NCBI GenBank assembly: GCA_019745975.1
Contig: JAIESQ010000011.1
Coordinates: forward strand, 41,615 to 105,614
DNA: 64,000 bases
DNA from: Pirellulales bacterium
GTDB lineage: Bacteria > Planctomycetota > Planctomycetia > Pirellulales > JAEUIK01
Reading direction: 5' to 3'
Shown: positions 1 to 8,838 of the stretch, one piece after another
How positions within the stretch are numbered: position 1 is the stretch's first letter
How the letters are laid out: each line of letters opens with the position of its first letter
The notes under the pieces: generated by a model
What the model was told of the DNA's origin: nothing
The model's database searches: none
The model's input: the letters and a program-made list of their open reading frames with translations, nothing else
Translations under genes and position numbers: made by a program

Positions 1-1
1 C

Positions 2-637
2 ACGTTTAACTCAATTGACCTGAATACGTCGTTGCGAAATGTAATTCTCGACGTCACCTCGAACACGCCGATTCCCCGCACCGGGGTGCCATCGCTAACC
101 ACCTTCGACGCCTCGCAGACGTCGATTGTCATGTCGGGCAATGCCGACGTGAGCCTGGCAGCCGTGCTGACCGCCGGAGACTTTCTGTCGTACTCCGTCA
201 ATGGGCTCGCCCTGTCGAGCTTGGCGAGCTTGATCAACGCCCAGGTTCCTGGATTGCTCAGCGTCAATTACAACCCGTTGGCGATCTTTGGACCCTACAA
301 CATCAGCGTTGGGCTGGGTACGAGCGTTCCCATCAGCGGGCTGGCGGTGCCTAACGAGGACGTCACCAAGCTGGGCTCGCTACAAGTGGTGGGCACACAA
401 TACCGCTTGACTATGCCGATCAGTTTCAATGCGATCCCCGATTTCAGCTCGCTGGGGGCAGCTTCTGCGGCGCTAAGCTTCTTGCTCCCCTTGCACCTTG
501 GCTTTAGCGGTCAGCTTGTGGGCGTGGCGCCGAAGATCGCCGTGCCCGAGCCGGGGAGCGTCGTGCTACTGGTGATTGGCCTGGTGAGCTTGGCGCTGGT
601 GGGTATCAATCGCCGCCGCGCCGGGCGTGCCACGTAA
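2..637 (+). CDS. PEP-CTERM sorting-domain protein (5' end outside window)
   Basis: The reading frame is open to the left edge of the window, so the start lies outside and the first possible internal start (TTG at 32) is probably not the real one. The visible 200-odd residues are a Ser/Ala/Leu-rich secreted domain of unknown function. The C-terminus is a textbook PEP-CTERM anchor: Val-Pro-Glu-Pro-Gly, a hydrophobic helix of about 20 residues, then a basic tail (NRRRAGR). Such proteins are exported by Sec and processed by an exosortase, and are common in biofilm-forming planctomycetes. No exosortase gene is seen in this window. Confidence 0.8.
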   Translation, partial: TFNSIDLNTSLRNVILDVTSNTPIPRTGVPSLTTFDASQTSIVMSGNADVSLAAVLTAGDFLSYSVNGLALSSLASLINAQVPGLLSVNYNPLAIFGPYNISVGLGTSVPISGLAVPNEDVTKLGSLQVVGTQYRLTMPISFNAIPDFSSLGAASAALSFLLPLHLGFSGQLVGVAPKIAVPEPGSVVLLVIGLVSLALVGINRRRAGRAT

Positions 638-739
638 GCCTGCGTCGTACGGCGAAACGAACCTTGTATTTCGGGCCGTCGGATCATTCGATCCGGCGGC
701 CCATTTTCGTTGAGAATCATGGTTCGCGAGCCAGCCGCC

Positions 740-2038
740 TCAAATCACGCGGCAGATGAAGCACTTCAGGTATTCGGTCTCCAGGCAGGTGACCGCCACG
801 GGATGGTCGGGCGCGGCGCCGCGCTGCTCGAGGATCTGCAGATCGCGCCCGGTCTGCTGAGCCACGCCCACGAGCATGTACATAAAATCCTCGCGCGACA
901 CGGCGCCCGAACAACTGCAGGTCAGCAAGATGCCGCCCGGTTCCAGCAGATTGACCGCCTGACGATTGAGCCGATGGTAGGCGCGCAGGGCGTCGTCGAG
1001 CGTGGCGCGATTGCGGGCAAATTTGGGGGGATCGAGCACGATCGCGCCAAATTTCTCGCGGGCAATCACCAGTTCGTCGAGGGCCTCGAAGCCGTCGCGC
1101 TCGACGAAGCGAATTCCTGGCTCGGCGTTGAGCTGCGCGTTGGCGCGGGCCAAGGCGATCGCGCGAGGACTAGCGTCGATGGCCAACACCTCTGAGGCAC
1201 CACCCCAGCGACGCGCGTTCAGGCTAAAACCCCCGCTATAACAAAACAGGTCGAGCACGCGGGCGCCCGCCGTATAGGCGGCCAGGGCGCGGCGGTTCTC
1301 GCGCTGATCGAGATAGAAGCCGGTCTTCTGCCCGACCGCCAGATCGACCCCGTAACGGAGCCCGTGCTCGGTGATGAAGACCGGCCCACCGGGGTCATTC
1401 CCCCAGGCCAGGCCGTCGATCAACTCGAGGCCCTCGGCCTGGCTGACTCCTTTCTCGGTGCGAAGAAAAATCCCGCGCGATTGCAGCAACTCGACCAGTA
1501 GCGGCACCAGGTTCGGCAGCCGCGCCCGCATTGCCAGGCTGGTGACCTGAATGGAGAGATAATCGGCGTAGCGATCGACAATCAAGCCGCTGAGGCCGTC
1601 GGCCTCGCTAAAGACGAGCCGTGCGCCGCCGGCAGGGTCGTCGAAACCTAGCGTTCGTCGCAGGGCGATGGCGTTTTCCAGACGACTTCGCCAAAACTGG
1701 TCATCGAGAGGCTCCGGCCGCCAACTGTACAGGCGCACGCGAATGCGGCTGCGCGAGTTATAAACCCCACGCGCGATGAATTTGCCGGTATCGGAGAGCA
1801 GATCGACGACGTCGCCATCGAGGGGTTGCCCCTCGACAGCAGCGATCGCTGTTTCGAGCACCCACGGGTGGCGGCCAAAAAAAGGGCGTGACTTCCTTGG
1901 CTTGAGCCGCACCAGGCCGGCCGACTGATCCGTGACCGTACGATCCCAGGCGATCGTTGCCTGGCGTGAAGCGGGTTCGGAGACGGCCGTAGCCGCTGGT
2001 AATCGCTCATCGACGTCGCCGTCGCGCGGATTTGTCAT
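740..2038 (-). CDS. Class I SAM-dependent rRNA methyltransferase, RlmI-like (PUA + Rossmann)
   Basis: This 432-residue protein resembles the RlmI/YccW family, which methylates a cytosine C5 in 23S rRNA. After about 40 variable residues a PUA-like RNA-binding region follows (around GRHPWVLETAI). A central segment (SEADGLSGLIVDRY) is typical of the family. The SAM-binding motif VLDLFCYSGGFS lies near residue 265 and the catalytic-site motif LDPPKF near residue 335. A Thr-Cys-Ser-Cys-Ser stretch near residue 373 matches the TCSCS motif of cytosine-C5 enzymes. The ATG at 2038 has AGGA about 4 bases upstream. E. coli RlmI is about 396 residues, so this one has a modest N-terminal extension. The family is clear; the exact target base is inferred. 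Confidence 0.88.
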   Translation of the reverse strand: MTNPRDGDVDERLPAATAVSEPASRQATIAWDRTVTDQSAGLVRLKPRKSRPFFGRHPWVLETAIAAVEGQPLDGDVVDLLSDTGKFIARGVYNSRSRIRVRLYSWRPEPLDDQFWRSRLENAIALRRTLGFDDPAGGARLVFSEADGLSGLIVDRYADYLSIQVTSLAMRARLPNLVPLLVELLQSRGIFLRTEKGVSQAEGLELIDGLAWGNDPGGPVFITEHGLRYGVDLAVGQKTGFYLDQRENRRALAAYTAGARVLDLFCYSGGFSLNARRWGGASEVLAIDASPRAIALARANAQLNAEPGIRFVERDGFEALDELVIAREKFGAIVLDPPKFARNRATLDDALRAYHRLNRQAVNLLEPGGILLTCSCSGAVSREDFMYMLVGVAQQTGRDLQILEQRGAAPDHPVAVTCLETEYLKCFICRVI

Positions 2039-2144
2039 AATCCTGTTGATAGTTCATCACACGACGACTGAAAAGGGTGTCGTGGTCGCCGTGAGTCACA
2101 ATCACAGCGCGAATTCTCAAAGTCGCAAAGCTGGGAATCCGCCT

Positions 2145-3164
2145 TTACCGCGCGGCTGATTCGCCGGCGGCCGCCCGCCGCAACCGATCGTGGACCGCCT
2201 GCCAGGCGGGCAGGTCGGGGGGGGCATCGGCGACGATGCTGGTCGCGCCGGCCTCTTCCAGGTCGTGCAAAGTGGCATACAAAAGCGAGGCATACTCGAC
2301 CGGATCATCCGGCATCATAATCGTCCGCACGTTTGGCCTGTTGATGCTGGCAGCGGACCCCAAGGCAAGCCAGCCCACGAGCGGCTCAGTCTCGCATTTT
2401 CGTTCGACGAACTCGTGCGACTGTCCTTGGCAGAGCGTCAGTGGCACGCTGGGGGCGTAGTGGCGCTGGTGTTGTCCTGGCGACCGCGCGACCTCGCCAT
2501 CGCGGAGCCGCGGGCCGAGCAGTACCGGCTCGCCTAAGAGCGCCTCGATTTCGCAAAGTGGTACTAACCCGGGCCGCAACAGCATCGGGCTTTCTTGCGA
2601 CAGATCAAGCACGGTCGATTCGAGGCCACCGGTGGTTGGTCCCGCGTCGAGCACCATTTCGATGCGACCGGCAAGCTGTTTGAGCACGTGCTGGGCCGTC
2701 GTCGGCGAAAGCCGCTGAGAGCGATTCGCGCTGGGGGCCGCAATTGGGGCCCGCACCGCGCGCACGAGCGCTAAGGCCACCTCATGACTCGGCACGCGTA
2801 CCGCGACCGTTGATCCGCCCGCGGTAACCGCGTCGGGAACGACATCGCGGCGCGGCAGAACGAGTGTCAGCGGGCCTGGCCAGAAGCGCTGGGCGAGCTG
2901 TTGCGCGGCTGCCGGCCATTCGGCCACGAGCTCGCGCGCCATGGCGATATCGGCGACGTGCACGATGATGGGGTTGGTCGCCGGCCGCCCCTTCGCGGCA
3001 AAAATACGCGCGACGGCCCCGCGATCCAGGGCCAAGCCACCGAGTCCATAGACCGTCTCGGTCGCAAAGGCGACGAGGCCCCCACGGCGGAGCACGGCGG
3101 CTGCCCTTGTGATTGCTGCTTCGTCGGGGGCGTCAGGGCCCACGCTGACCAACTCAGTGTGCAT
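2145..3164 (-). CDS. sua5: L-threonylcarbamoyladenylate synthase (YrdC/Sua5 type, long form)
   Basis: Makes threonylcarbamoyl-AMP from threonine, bicarbonate and ATP for the t6A37 modification of ANN-decoding tRNAs. The N-terminal YrdC domain shows the nucleotide-site motif TETVYGLGGLA, the basic AAKGRPATNP segment and APSANRSQRLSPT. The linker SPGQHQRHYAP is typical of the two-domain Sua5 form, and a C-terminal Sua5 domain of about 120 residues follows. The open frame runs much further upstream, to 4106, but that part is antisense to the next gene and shows no homology. The ATG at 3164 (MHTELVSVG) gives 339 residues, the normal Sua5 length. Confidence 0.92.
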   Translation of the reverse strand: MHTELVSVGPDAPDEAAITRAAAVLRRGGLVAFATETVYGLGGLALDRGAVARIFAAKGRPATNPIIVHVADIAMARELVAEWPAAAQQLAQRFWPGPLTLVLPRRDVVPDAVTAGGSTVAVRVPSHEVALALVRAVRAPIAAPSANRSQRLSPTTAQHVLKQLAGRIEMVLDAGPTTGGLESTVLDLSQESPMLLRPGLVPLCEIEALLGEPVLLGPRLRDGEVARSPGQHQRHYAPSVPLTLCQGQSHEFVERKCETEPLVGWLALGSAASINRPNVRTIMMPDDPVEYASLLYATLHDLEEAGATSIVADAPPDLPAWQAVHDRLRRAAAGESAAR

Positions 3165-3540
3165 GGTGCGACTTTGTGAGCGTCGGTTCAGCCCGATTTG
3201 AAGGTCCAAGGATGGCGTCCGCAGCGGCAGGGCGACCAGGCAGGCAAAACAAAAAACGGAGATTGCACGTCGCGACGAACCCTCTGCCCGAATCCACAGC
3301 GACGACTGCCTAACAACCTTGCAAGCAATGCCGTTGGGACCATATGAAGGCCGCTGAAGTGAAAGCTCTAAGTCATTAAAGATTTGATAGTTAGGCGACC
3401 GGCGAGTAGCCCGGTTTCCGGGCCAGGCCGGCAGGCGGTCGATCGGGGCATGGAAGTTGCCAAAGTCACCCGGCGACGGGTTCAACGCCGACCGAGGAGC
3501 GGTCGAGTTGCACCCACCAAAACCACCGAGTGACAACGCG
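3165..3540. other. Divergent intergenic region
   Basis: These 376 bases separate the starts of the minus-strand sua5 and the plus-strand metallopeptidase, so both promoters should lie here. It is more AT-rich than its flanks (for example the run aaaacaaaaaacgg near 3243). I see no convincing sigma-70 hexamer pair, repeat or small gene. Confidence 0.5.
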
Positions 3541-4470
3541 ATGGCCATCAGATCGATCGTGACCCGTTGCGGCGTAATCGCCGGCATCTCATTGGTGTTG
3601 TTCGTCGCGGCTAAGTCAAGTGTCGGCCAGTCGGTCCCTCGGGCCGCGTCGGCGAGAGTGTCGGCGACCAAGGCACGTGGCGCAACGTGGCAGATCCGCG
3701 AGACCGTGAATTTCCGCGTTTGCTCCGCCGGTGACCGCGAGTCAGCCGAACGGCTGGCTGCCCGCTGCGAGGAGCTGCGGGAGCATCTTTCCGGCGTCTG
3801 GCTCAACAAGCGGCCGGTCGCGGCCTGGAAGGTGCGATGCCAGATTGTCGTCCATGCTACGGACCGCCAGTACGAACGTGCCGTGGGCCGCGGAGCGGAG
3901 TCGACCGTCGGATCGGCACTGATCGAAACCGAAGCCAGCAAGATCGTCACGCGCAAGATCGACCTGCGGCCGGATCGCGGCACCGAGACGCAGACGGCGC
4001 TGGCCCACGAGCTGACGCATATCATCATCGCCGATCGGATCGATCGCAGCCAACTGCCTCCCTGGGCCGACGAAGGGATCGCCGTGTTGGCCGATTGCCC
4101 GGCCAAACAAGCAGCTCACTTCGACGACCTGCGCCGCGGACTTGACGGCGACGCCGCATTTCGCATCGGCGAGCTGTTCACCTTGAGCCACTATCCGGCG
4201 CCTGAGCGGATGGGGGTTTTCTACGGACAAAGCGCCTCGCTGGCCAGTTTTCTGGTAGCGCGAGGAACGCCCTGCGAATTCGTGCGGTTTCTTGAGCTCG
4301 CCGCCGTCGAAGGTTATGACTCCGCGCTGAGCAGCGTCTATAGCATCGGCGACGTCGGTCAACTCGAGCGGCTTTGGAGGAAGAGCCTTAAAGGTCGCGA
4401 TGCCAACTTTGCGAGGCAGTTGCCGGGCAAGCTCTGGGAGTTGGCCTTGGCCGATCAGGCCGCAAACTGA
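3541..4470 (+). CDS. Secreted gluzincin-type metallopeptidase (peptidase MA-like)
   Basis: The ATG at 3541 opens a signal peptide (MAIRSIVTRCGVIAG, then a hydrophobic core). A longer frame from 3457 would put 28 unlikely residues in front of it. The zinc site is HELTH in AHELTHIIIADR, followed 20-odd residues later by PPWADEGIAVL, whose Glu is the probable third ligand; this is the usual peptidase MA-like pattern. Planctomycetes carry many such secreted proteins of about 300 residues. The substrate is unknown and peptidase activity is inferred. The first 120 residues before the zinc site are a conserved-looking stalk (YERAVGRG) typical of the same family. Confidence 0.75.
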   Translation: MAIRSIVTRCGVIAGISLVLFVAAKSSVGQSVPRAASARVSATKARGATWQIRETVNFRVCSAGDRESAERLAARCEELREHLSGVWLNKRPVAAWKVRCQIVVHATDRQYERAVGRGAESTVGSALIETEASKIVTRKIDLRPDRGTETQTALAHELTHIIIADRIDRSQLPPWADEGIAVLADCPAKQAAHFDDLRRGLDGDAAFRIGELFTLSHYPAPERMGVFYGQSASLASFLVARGTPCEFVRFLELAAVEGYDSALSSVYSIGDVGQLERLWRKSLKGRDANFARQLPGKLWELALADQAAN

Positions 4471-4498
4471 GCAACTACAGGATCCTCGGCTGAGCCAG

Positions 4499-4547
4499 AA
4501 AAAAAGCATCGGGCCGAGCGCTTCCGCACTGCGAAGCACCCGGCCCG
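4499..4547 (-). terminator. Rho-independent terminator of the 4614-5120 gene
   Basis: Read on the minus strand, a 7-bp GC stem (cgggccg/cggcccg) is extended by a second 5-bp stem (gcttc/gaagc) around a short loop. A few bases later comes a run of seven T. It lies about 65 bases behind the stop of the minus-strand gene. The plus-strand side of the stem lacks a T run, so it should work in one direction only. Confidence 0.8.
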
Positions 4548-4613
4548 ACGAGACGGTGTTTACGCGAGCTCGTGGTCGGTCGCGAGCCATCTCGCGCTTA
4601 CCGAGCGGCGAAG

Positions 4614-5120
4614 TTATTCGCCCATGCCGCGAATCTTGCGACCCGCCTGAAACGAGAACCGCTCCCGCGCCATGCCGCGGCTGCTGCTGCGGTAGCCGCC
4701 GCTGTAGGCACTACCGCCTTCGTAGGAGTAGCTGCGGTAGCTGCGCCGCGGCGCCGCGGCGACGCCTCCTTCGGTCGTACTGGGCGTCGGCTTCTTTGTC
4801 GGCTTCTTGGCGGTTTGCGGCTTCTTGGCCGATTTGGGCTTCTTCGCGACTTCGGGCTTCGTGGTGGTGGTGCCGGCGTCGGCCGTGGCGGCCTCGCACG
4901 GCGTGGTTGTCGTCACGGTTTGCTCGGCGACGACGACCGGCGCGACAGCGCGCGGAGCGTACGAATAGCTGCGGTACGAGCGGCGTCCGCCATACAGGTC
5001 GAAACCGCCGCGAACCTTGGACGCGGCGTCGCGCATCTGCGCTTGCGCGCAATCCGCGGCCAACGTCGAAACGACGGCCATCATGGCCACGAACAGGGAT
5101 GACTTGATTGCAAGTCGCAT
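4614..5120 (-). CDS. Small secreted Lys/Pro/Ser-rich planctomycete protein
   Basis: The 168-residue product starts at the ATG at 5120, with GGAG about 9 bases upstream. It has a clear signal peptide (MRLAIKSSLFVAMMAVVSTL, cleavage probably after AQA). The mature part contains a PKSAKKPQTAKKPTKKP stretch, very basic and low-complexity, flanked by two copies of an (R)RSYRSYSY motif (near residues 47 and 126). The tail is RGMARERFSF, then a basic end. I do not recognise a fold. The duplicated RSYRSYSY blocks and the Lys/Pro linker suggest a cell-surface or nucleic-acid-binding structural protein, which is inference. A good terminator follows. Confidence 0.7.
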   Translation of the reverse strand: MRLAIKSSLFVAMMAVVSTLAADCAQAQMRDAASKVRGGFDLYGGRRSYRSYSYAPRAVAPVVVAEQTVTTTTPCEAATADAGTTTTKPEVAKKPKSAKKPQTAKKPTKKPTPSTTEGGVAAAPRRSYRSYSYEGGSAYSGGYRSSSRGMARERFSFQAGRKIRGMGE

Positions 5121-5594
5121 GGTATGTCTCCGCCTAACGAGTTGGAGAATTTGAATTACGGTCCCTCGTTCTGATCGGAACCATCTGTAACTTAGGACGC
5201 GAGTTAGGTGGTCTCTCGAACGAACGGCGCGCGCGACCGACCGACGCGCTCGGCACGGCCGAGCCCAAAAACTGAAACCTAGCTTCGGTACGATCGGCGT
5301 CGAGGGCAGCCCAGGCAGCATCGAATCGCGCGATTGTAGCGCGTGCACCTCCCAAAAAGCGCGATCAGGATGTGGTGCGAAGTGGCTGGCGCGCCCTGCG
5401 GCTACCAGCGAGCTCACAAGCTGCGGATCGGTTTCGCCCCCCGGCGCGATCCACCTGAATTATAGGAGTGGCGACAGGTACTTGGCGACGAAATCTCGAT
5501 TAAAACTCAGTAAGCAAGCCGCGGCCGCGAGAGCAAGCGGCGTGCCGATTGCCGGTGGTCCGAAGTGTGGCCGCCCGCGAAGCTGCCGCGTGCG
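5121..5594. other. Intergenic region between two minus-strand genes
   Basis: The part next to 5120 carries the ribosome-binding site and presumably the promoter of the small secreted protein. A fragment at about 5468-5479 (gcgacaggtact) resembles one arm of the palindrome at 7224-7300. Nothing else is recognisable; the open frames here are antisense or out-of-frame noise. Confidence 0.4.
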
Positions 5595-7103
5595 TCAAGC
5601 CAGCAGCTCGTGTCGCACGCGCCCTTCGCCACCGATCGCGACCGGGCGCCCCAAGCGGTCGGCGATCGTGGCCTCGGGGTCGATCCCCAGCAAGTGGTAC
5701 ATCGTCGCCAGCAAGTCCTTGGGCGAAAGGGGGGTATCGACGACCGAGCCGGCGATGCGATCGGTTCGCCCCACGACTTTGCCGCGCGCGATGCCGGCGC
5801 CCGCGGCGATCGACGAATAGGCCTGGGCCCAGTGGCCGCGGCCTCCACCGGCGGCGTCGCGTTCGAGCTTGGGGGTGCGGCCATGTTCGGTCGTGCAGAC
5901 GATGAGCGTATCGTCGAGCATGCCGCGATCTTCCAGGTCCAAGATGAGCGAACTGAACGCCCGGTCGAACCCGGGGCACAGTTGCTCGCGCATCAGTTCG
6001 TAGTGGTAGTAATGCGTGTCCCAGGCACTGTTGACCAGTTGGAATTCGTCCCACAACACGGTGACAAATTGCGCGCCGGCCTCGAGCAACCGCCGGGCCA
6101 CAAGCGTCGACTGCCCGAAGAGCGTGTGGCCATACTTGGCCCGCAGTGGTTCCGGTTCGCGCTCGATGTCGAGCGCGTCGCGCAAGGTGCTGGTCGTCAG
6201 GTAAGAATAGGCCTGCGTGCGGAAATGATCGAAGGAGCGCGAGGCTTTCTTGTCGTCGAGCGCGCGGCGCGCGGCGTCGAATTGTTCGACCAGGGCCCGG
6301 CGGCGATTCAAACGGTCGAGCGTTAGTCCACCAGGCAGGCTGGCATCGGCGGCCAAGGTGAAGCGATAGCCGGGCGCCAGCGGGCCATAAGGATCGCGGC
6401 AGGTGATCGTGTCGGGGCCGAACGTGTACGTCGAAGTGCGGGTGCCTTCGCCGCGGAAGTCGGTCCAGAGCGGGTCATAGGCCGTGCCCAGCCAGGCGCC
6501 GTACGGCCCCGCGTTGTCGCCCGCCGCATAAGCGCGGCGCGAGCTGAGCCGCCAGGGGAGCGCTACATTACGGGCAATCGGCGCGGCGGGCTCGCCTCGT
6601 TGATCGGCCAGGTAGTCGACGACCGAACCAATGAAGGGCCAATGTCGTGGATCGCGCGGGCTCATCTGCAACGGCACGTCGATTGTGGGGATCGACGTCA
6701 GCGTGAAAGCCGACGCGTGCAGCGGATACGGATGGGTCATCGATCGCACGATGGTGGTGCGATCGATCACCTGGGCCGTGAGCGGGAGCAACTCGCCGAT
6801 CTGCACGCCCGGCACGTTGGTCGGGATCGCTCCCAGTTCGCCACGCACCTCGGCCGGCGCGTCGGGCTTGGGATCGAACGTTTCGAGTTGGCTGGCGGCG
6901 CCGTAGAGATACAGGAAGATGCAGCGCTTGGCTTTGCCAAAGGTGCCGGCGCCTGTTGCGGGTGCGGCAGCCGCCGCCGCGGGGAGCGCCGAGGCCAGCG
7001 CGCCAGCGCCCAGGCCCAACAACCCGAGACTGCCCGCCTGGAGCACGTCGCGGCGCGTGAGCCCGTCGCAGAGCCGGCGGCGATTGCCCAAAATGCGCAG
7101 CAT
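5595..7103 (-). CDS. DUF1501 domain-containing Tat-exported protein
   Basis: About 502 residues, starting at the ATG at 7103, which has GAGGG about 6 bases upstream; a GTG at 7127 is the weaker choice. A twin-arginine signal TRRDVLQAGSLGLLGLG lies at residues 17-33. The body matches the DUF1501 family, related to the sulfatase/alkaline phosphatase fold and abundant in planctomycetes. Signs are CIFLYLYGAASQLETFDPK at the mature N-terminus, a DTHYYHYELM segment, and TTEHGRTPKL, a typical metal-site segment. DUF1501 genes usually follow a DUF1549/DUF1553 cytochrome-type partner, but none is next to this one. The activity of the family is unknown. Confidence 0.9.
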   Translation of the reverse strand: MLRILGNRRRLCDGLTRRDVLQAGSLGLLGLGAGALASALPAAAAAAPATGAGTFGKAKRCIFLYLYGAASQLETFDPKPDAPAEVRGELGAIPTNVPGVQIGELLPLTAQVIDRTTIVRSMTHPYPLHASAFTLTSIPTIDVPLQMSPRDPRHWPFIGSVVDYLADQRGEPAAPIARNVALPWRLSSRRAYAAGDNAGPYGAWLGTAYDPLWTDFRGEGTRTSTYTFGPDTITCRDPYGPLAPGYRFTLAADASLPGGLTLDRLNRRRALVEQFDAARRALDDKKASRSFDHFRTQAYSYLTTSTLRDALDIEREPEPLRAKYGHTLFGQSTLVARRLLEAGAQFVTVLWDEFQLVNSAWDTHYYHYELMREQLCPGFDRAFSSLILDLEDRGMLDDTLIVCTTEHGRTPKLERDAAGGGRGHWAQAYSSIAAGAGIARGKVVGRTDRIAGSVVDTPLSPKDLLATMYHLLGIDPEATIADRLGRPVAIGGEGRVRHELLA

Positions 7104-7223
7104 GGAGCCCTCGCGGAGCGGGTGCACTTACCGGCATTAGCGTACCAACCTCGCCGCCGGCGAGGCAAGAAATCCCGCGGCAGGCGCGGCAGGCTCAGGA
7201 GAACCGCGAAGTAAGAGTACCAG

Positions 7224-7300
7224 GGGGACAGGTACATGTTTTCGGCCGACGTGAGTTGGCAAGGTCTGACCTGGGTGAGCCGAAAAATGTACCAGTCCCC
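7224..7300. repeat. Imperfect inverted repeat, GGGGAC-GGTACAT family
   Basis: The left arm (7224-7246) GGGGACAGGTACATG... and the right arm (7279-7300) are near-perfect reverse complements ending in GTCCCC. They differ by two substitutions and one base of length. The 32 bases between them are unpaired. It lies between the starts of two divergent genes, so it is not a terminator. I believe GGGGAC-GGTAC palindromes are common in planctomycete genomes. Confidence 0.7.
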
Positions 7301-7390
7301 GACGATGCATCGGGCGAATGAGCCGTTCGCCCGCTAGACTGAACTGAGCAGGTAGCTTGCTTCAGGGTACTTCCACGCGGGGCTACAGCG

Positions 7391-8764
7391 TTGACGCCCG
7401 ACGACATCAACACGGGCGCTCGCACGGTCGCCCATCTGGCGGCCTACTTCGCTGAGCGCAAAGAGATCGCTCGCGAGATGCTGGCCACATTGCGGGCCAG
7501 TGAGCGGGGTTTTTTCACCCCGAGCGAAGATGAAGCAGTGCGACGGCTGCTGGTCAGCTACACGCTGGCGCGCAACGCGCTCTTGGATCTGGTGCTTTCG
7601 CTGCGCACCGCGACCGACGTGCCGGCCGAGCTGCGGCCGGGGGCGTTCCTGGTTGGCTATGCGGCGGCGGTGCTGCTGGTCGACGGGGCGCGATTCTTGC
7701 GAGATGCCGTGCATCGCCGGCCAATCGTGCGCCGTAAATTGAACGAAGCGGAGCCGCACTTCGGCATTCCCGCCGGCACGTACGAAGCCGTGCAGAAATC
7801 GCTCACCAGCCCCAAGCATGCCTGGCATCTGTATCACGCTCGGCAGTTCTTCACCGACTATGAAGCGGACTTGCGCACGGCCGCGGCCGGCGACCCCGCG
7901 CTAACCGCCTGCCTGCAGGTGATCGAGTCCCAGCAACAAACGCTTGACGTGGCGCCGATGCGCTATGCCCGAGCGCGGCTGCGCGTGCGCGTGGGGCGCG
8001 GCGTGCGGCGGCTGCGCGACGATCTGCTGGGTCAGGCTATTTATGGCGTGCAGAAGCTGGCGTCGTGCCTGGTGTCCGATGTGTCGACGCGTCCGGGGCA
8101 TCGGCCCGGTTTGCCCACCGCCGTGGCAGCCCAACTGCGCGATCTGGCCCGGCCGGGCGACGTGTTCGTCACCCGCAAGGAGCACGCGGCCACGAACTAC
8201 TTTCTGCCTGGCTTCTGGCCGCATGCGGCGCTCTACCTGGGCGACGCGCCGGCGCTGGCGGGCTTGGGAATAGACGCCCACGAACATGTGGTGCCGCGCT
8301 GGTCGCAACTCCTCGCGCCACCGGGCGCCGAACCAAGTCGCGTGCTCGAGGCGTTGAAGGACGGTGTGCGGATTCGTTCGGTTGAGTCACCGCTGGGCTC
8401 CGACGCGGTGACGTTGCTGCGCCCGCGATTGGAGCGCGAGGCCATCGCGGCGGCACTGGCCCGCGGGCTGTTCCACGAGGGAAAGCCGTACGACTTCGAC
8501 TTCGATTTCAGCCGCAGCGACCGGCTGGTGTGTACCGAAGTGGTCTATCGCTCGTACGAAGGGATCGGCGACGTGCGGTTCGAGCTGACGCGCCGCGCGG
8601 GGCGCTGGACGCTGTCGGCCGAAGACCTGCTGGCCATGGCCCTGGAGCGGCGGCACTTCGAGCCGGTGGCGGTCTATGCGCCGCGGCATGCGGATGAGCT
8701 GGCGACGGGCCCCGCGGCGGACGACGCATTACGGGCAACGTGCGCGAGCCGCGAGGGAAGTTGA
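7391..8764 (+). CDS. YiiX/YebB-like permuted NlpC/P60 cysteine hydrolase
   Basis: A 457-residue protein whose C-terminal half is a circularly permuted papain-like domain. GDVFVTRKEHAATNYFLPG leads to the probable catalytic His in FWPHAALYLGD (about residue 278). The catalytic Cys is in DRLVCTEVVYRSYEG (about residue 381). The N-terminal 230 residues are helical and Arg/Ala-rich, without recognised motifs, and have no signal peptide. Family members hydrolyse amide or lipid-type bonds; the substrate here is unknown. The start is TTG at 7391 with no strong ribosome-binding site, so a later start is possible. The gene is monocistronic, between two minus-strand genes. Confidence 0.72.
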   Translation: MTPDDINTGARTVAHLAAYFAERKEIAREMLATLRASERGFFTPSEDEAVRRLLVSYTLARNALLDLVLSLRTATDVPAELRPGAFLVGYAAAVLLVDGARFLRDAVHRRPIVRRKLNEAEPHFGIPAGTYEAVQKSLTSPKHAWHLYHARQFFTDYEADLRTAAAGDPALTACLQVIESQQQTLDVAPMRYARARLRVRVGRGVRRLRDDLLGQAIYGVQKLASCLVSDVSTRPGHRPGLPTAVAAQLRDLARPGDVFVTRKEHAATNYFLPGFWPHAALYLGDAPALAGLGIDAHEHVVPRWSQLLAPPGAEPSRVLEALKDGVRIRSVESPLGSDAVTLLRPRLEREAIAAALARGLFHEGKPYDFDFDFSRSDRLVCTEVVYRSYEGIGDVRFELTRRAGRWTLSAEDLLAMALERRHFEPVAVYAPRHADELATGPAADDALRATCASREGS

Positions 8765-8777
8765 TCGCCGCGCAAGG

Positions 8778-8806
8778 TAGCGCGCGGGATAAATCCCGCG
8801 GCTAAC
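8778..8806. repeat. Palindromic intergenic element (CGGCTAA family)
   Basis: A TAGC...GCTAAC-bounded element with the inner palindrome GCGGGAT-AA-ATCCCGC. It lies 13 bases behind the stop of the YiiX-like gene and just before the end of convergent glgC, so it could also act as a weak bidirectional hairpin. Related copies are at 12313, 12529, 14414 and 15420. Confidence 0.6.
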
Positions 8807-8838
8807 AGGGCGTATCCGCCGTTTGTGAGTTCAAGCCC

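Noticed and set aside
3165..4106. N-terminal extension of the sua5 frame up to 4106
   Set aside because: It is antisense to the metallopeptidase gene and has no protein-like composition; the family start fits 3164.
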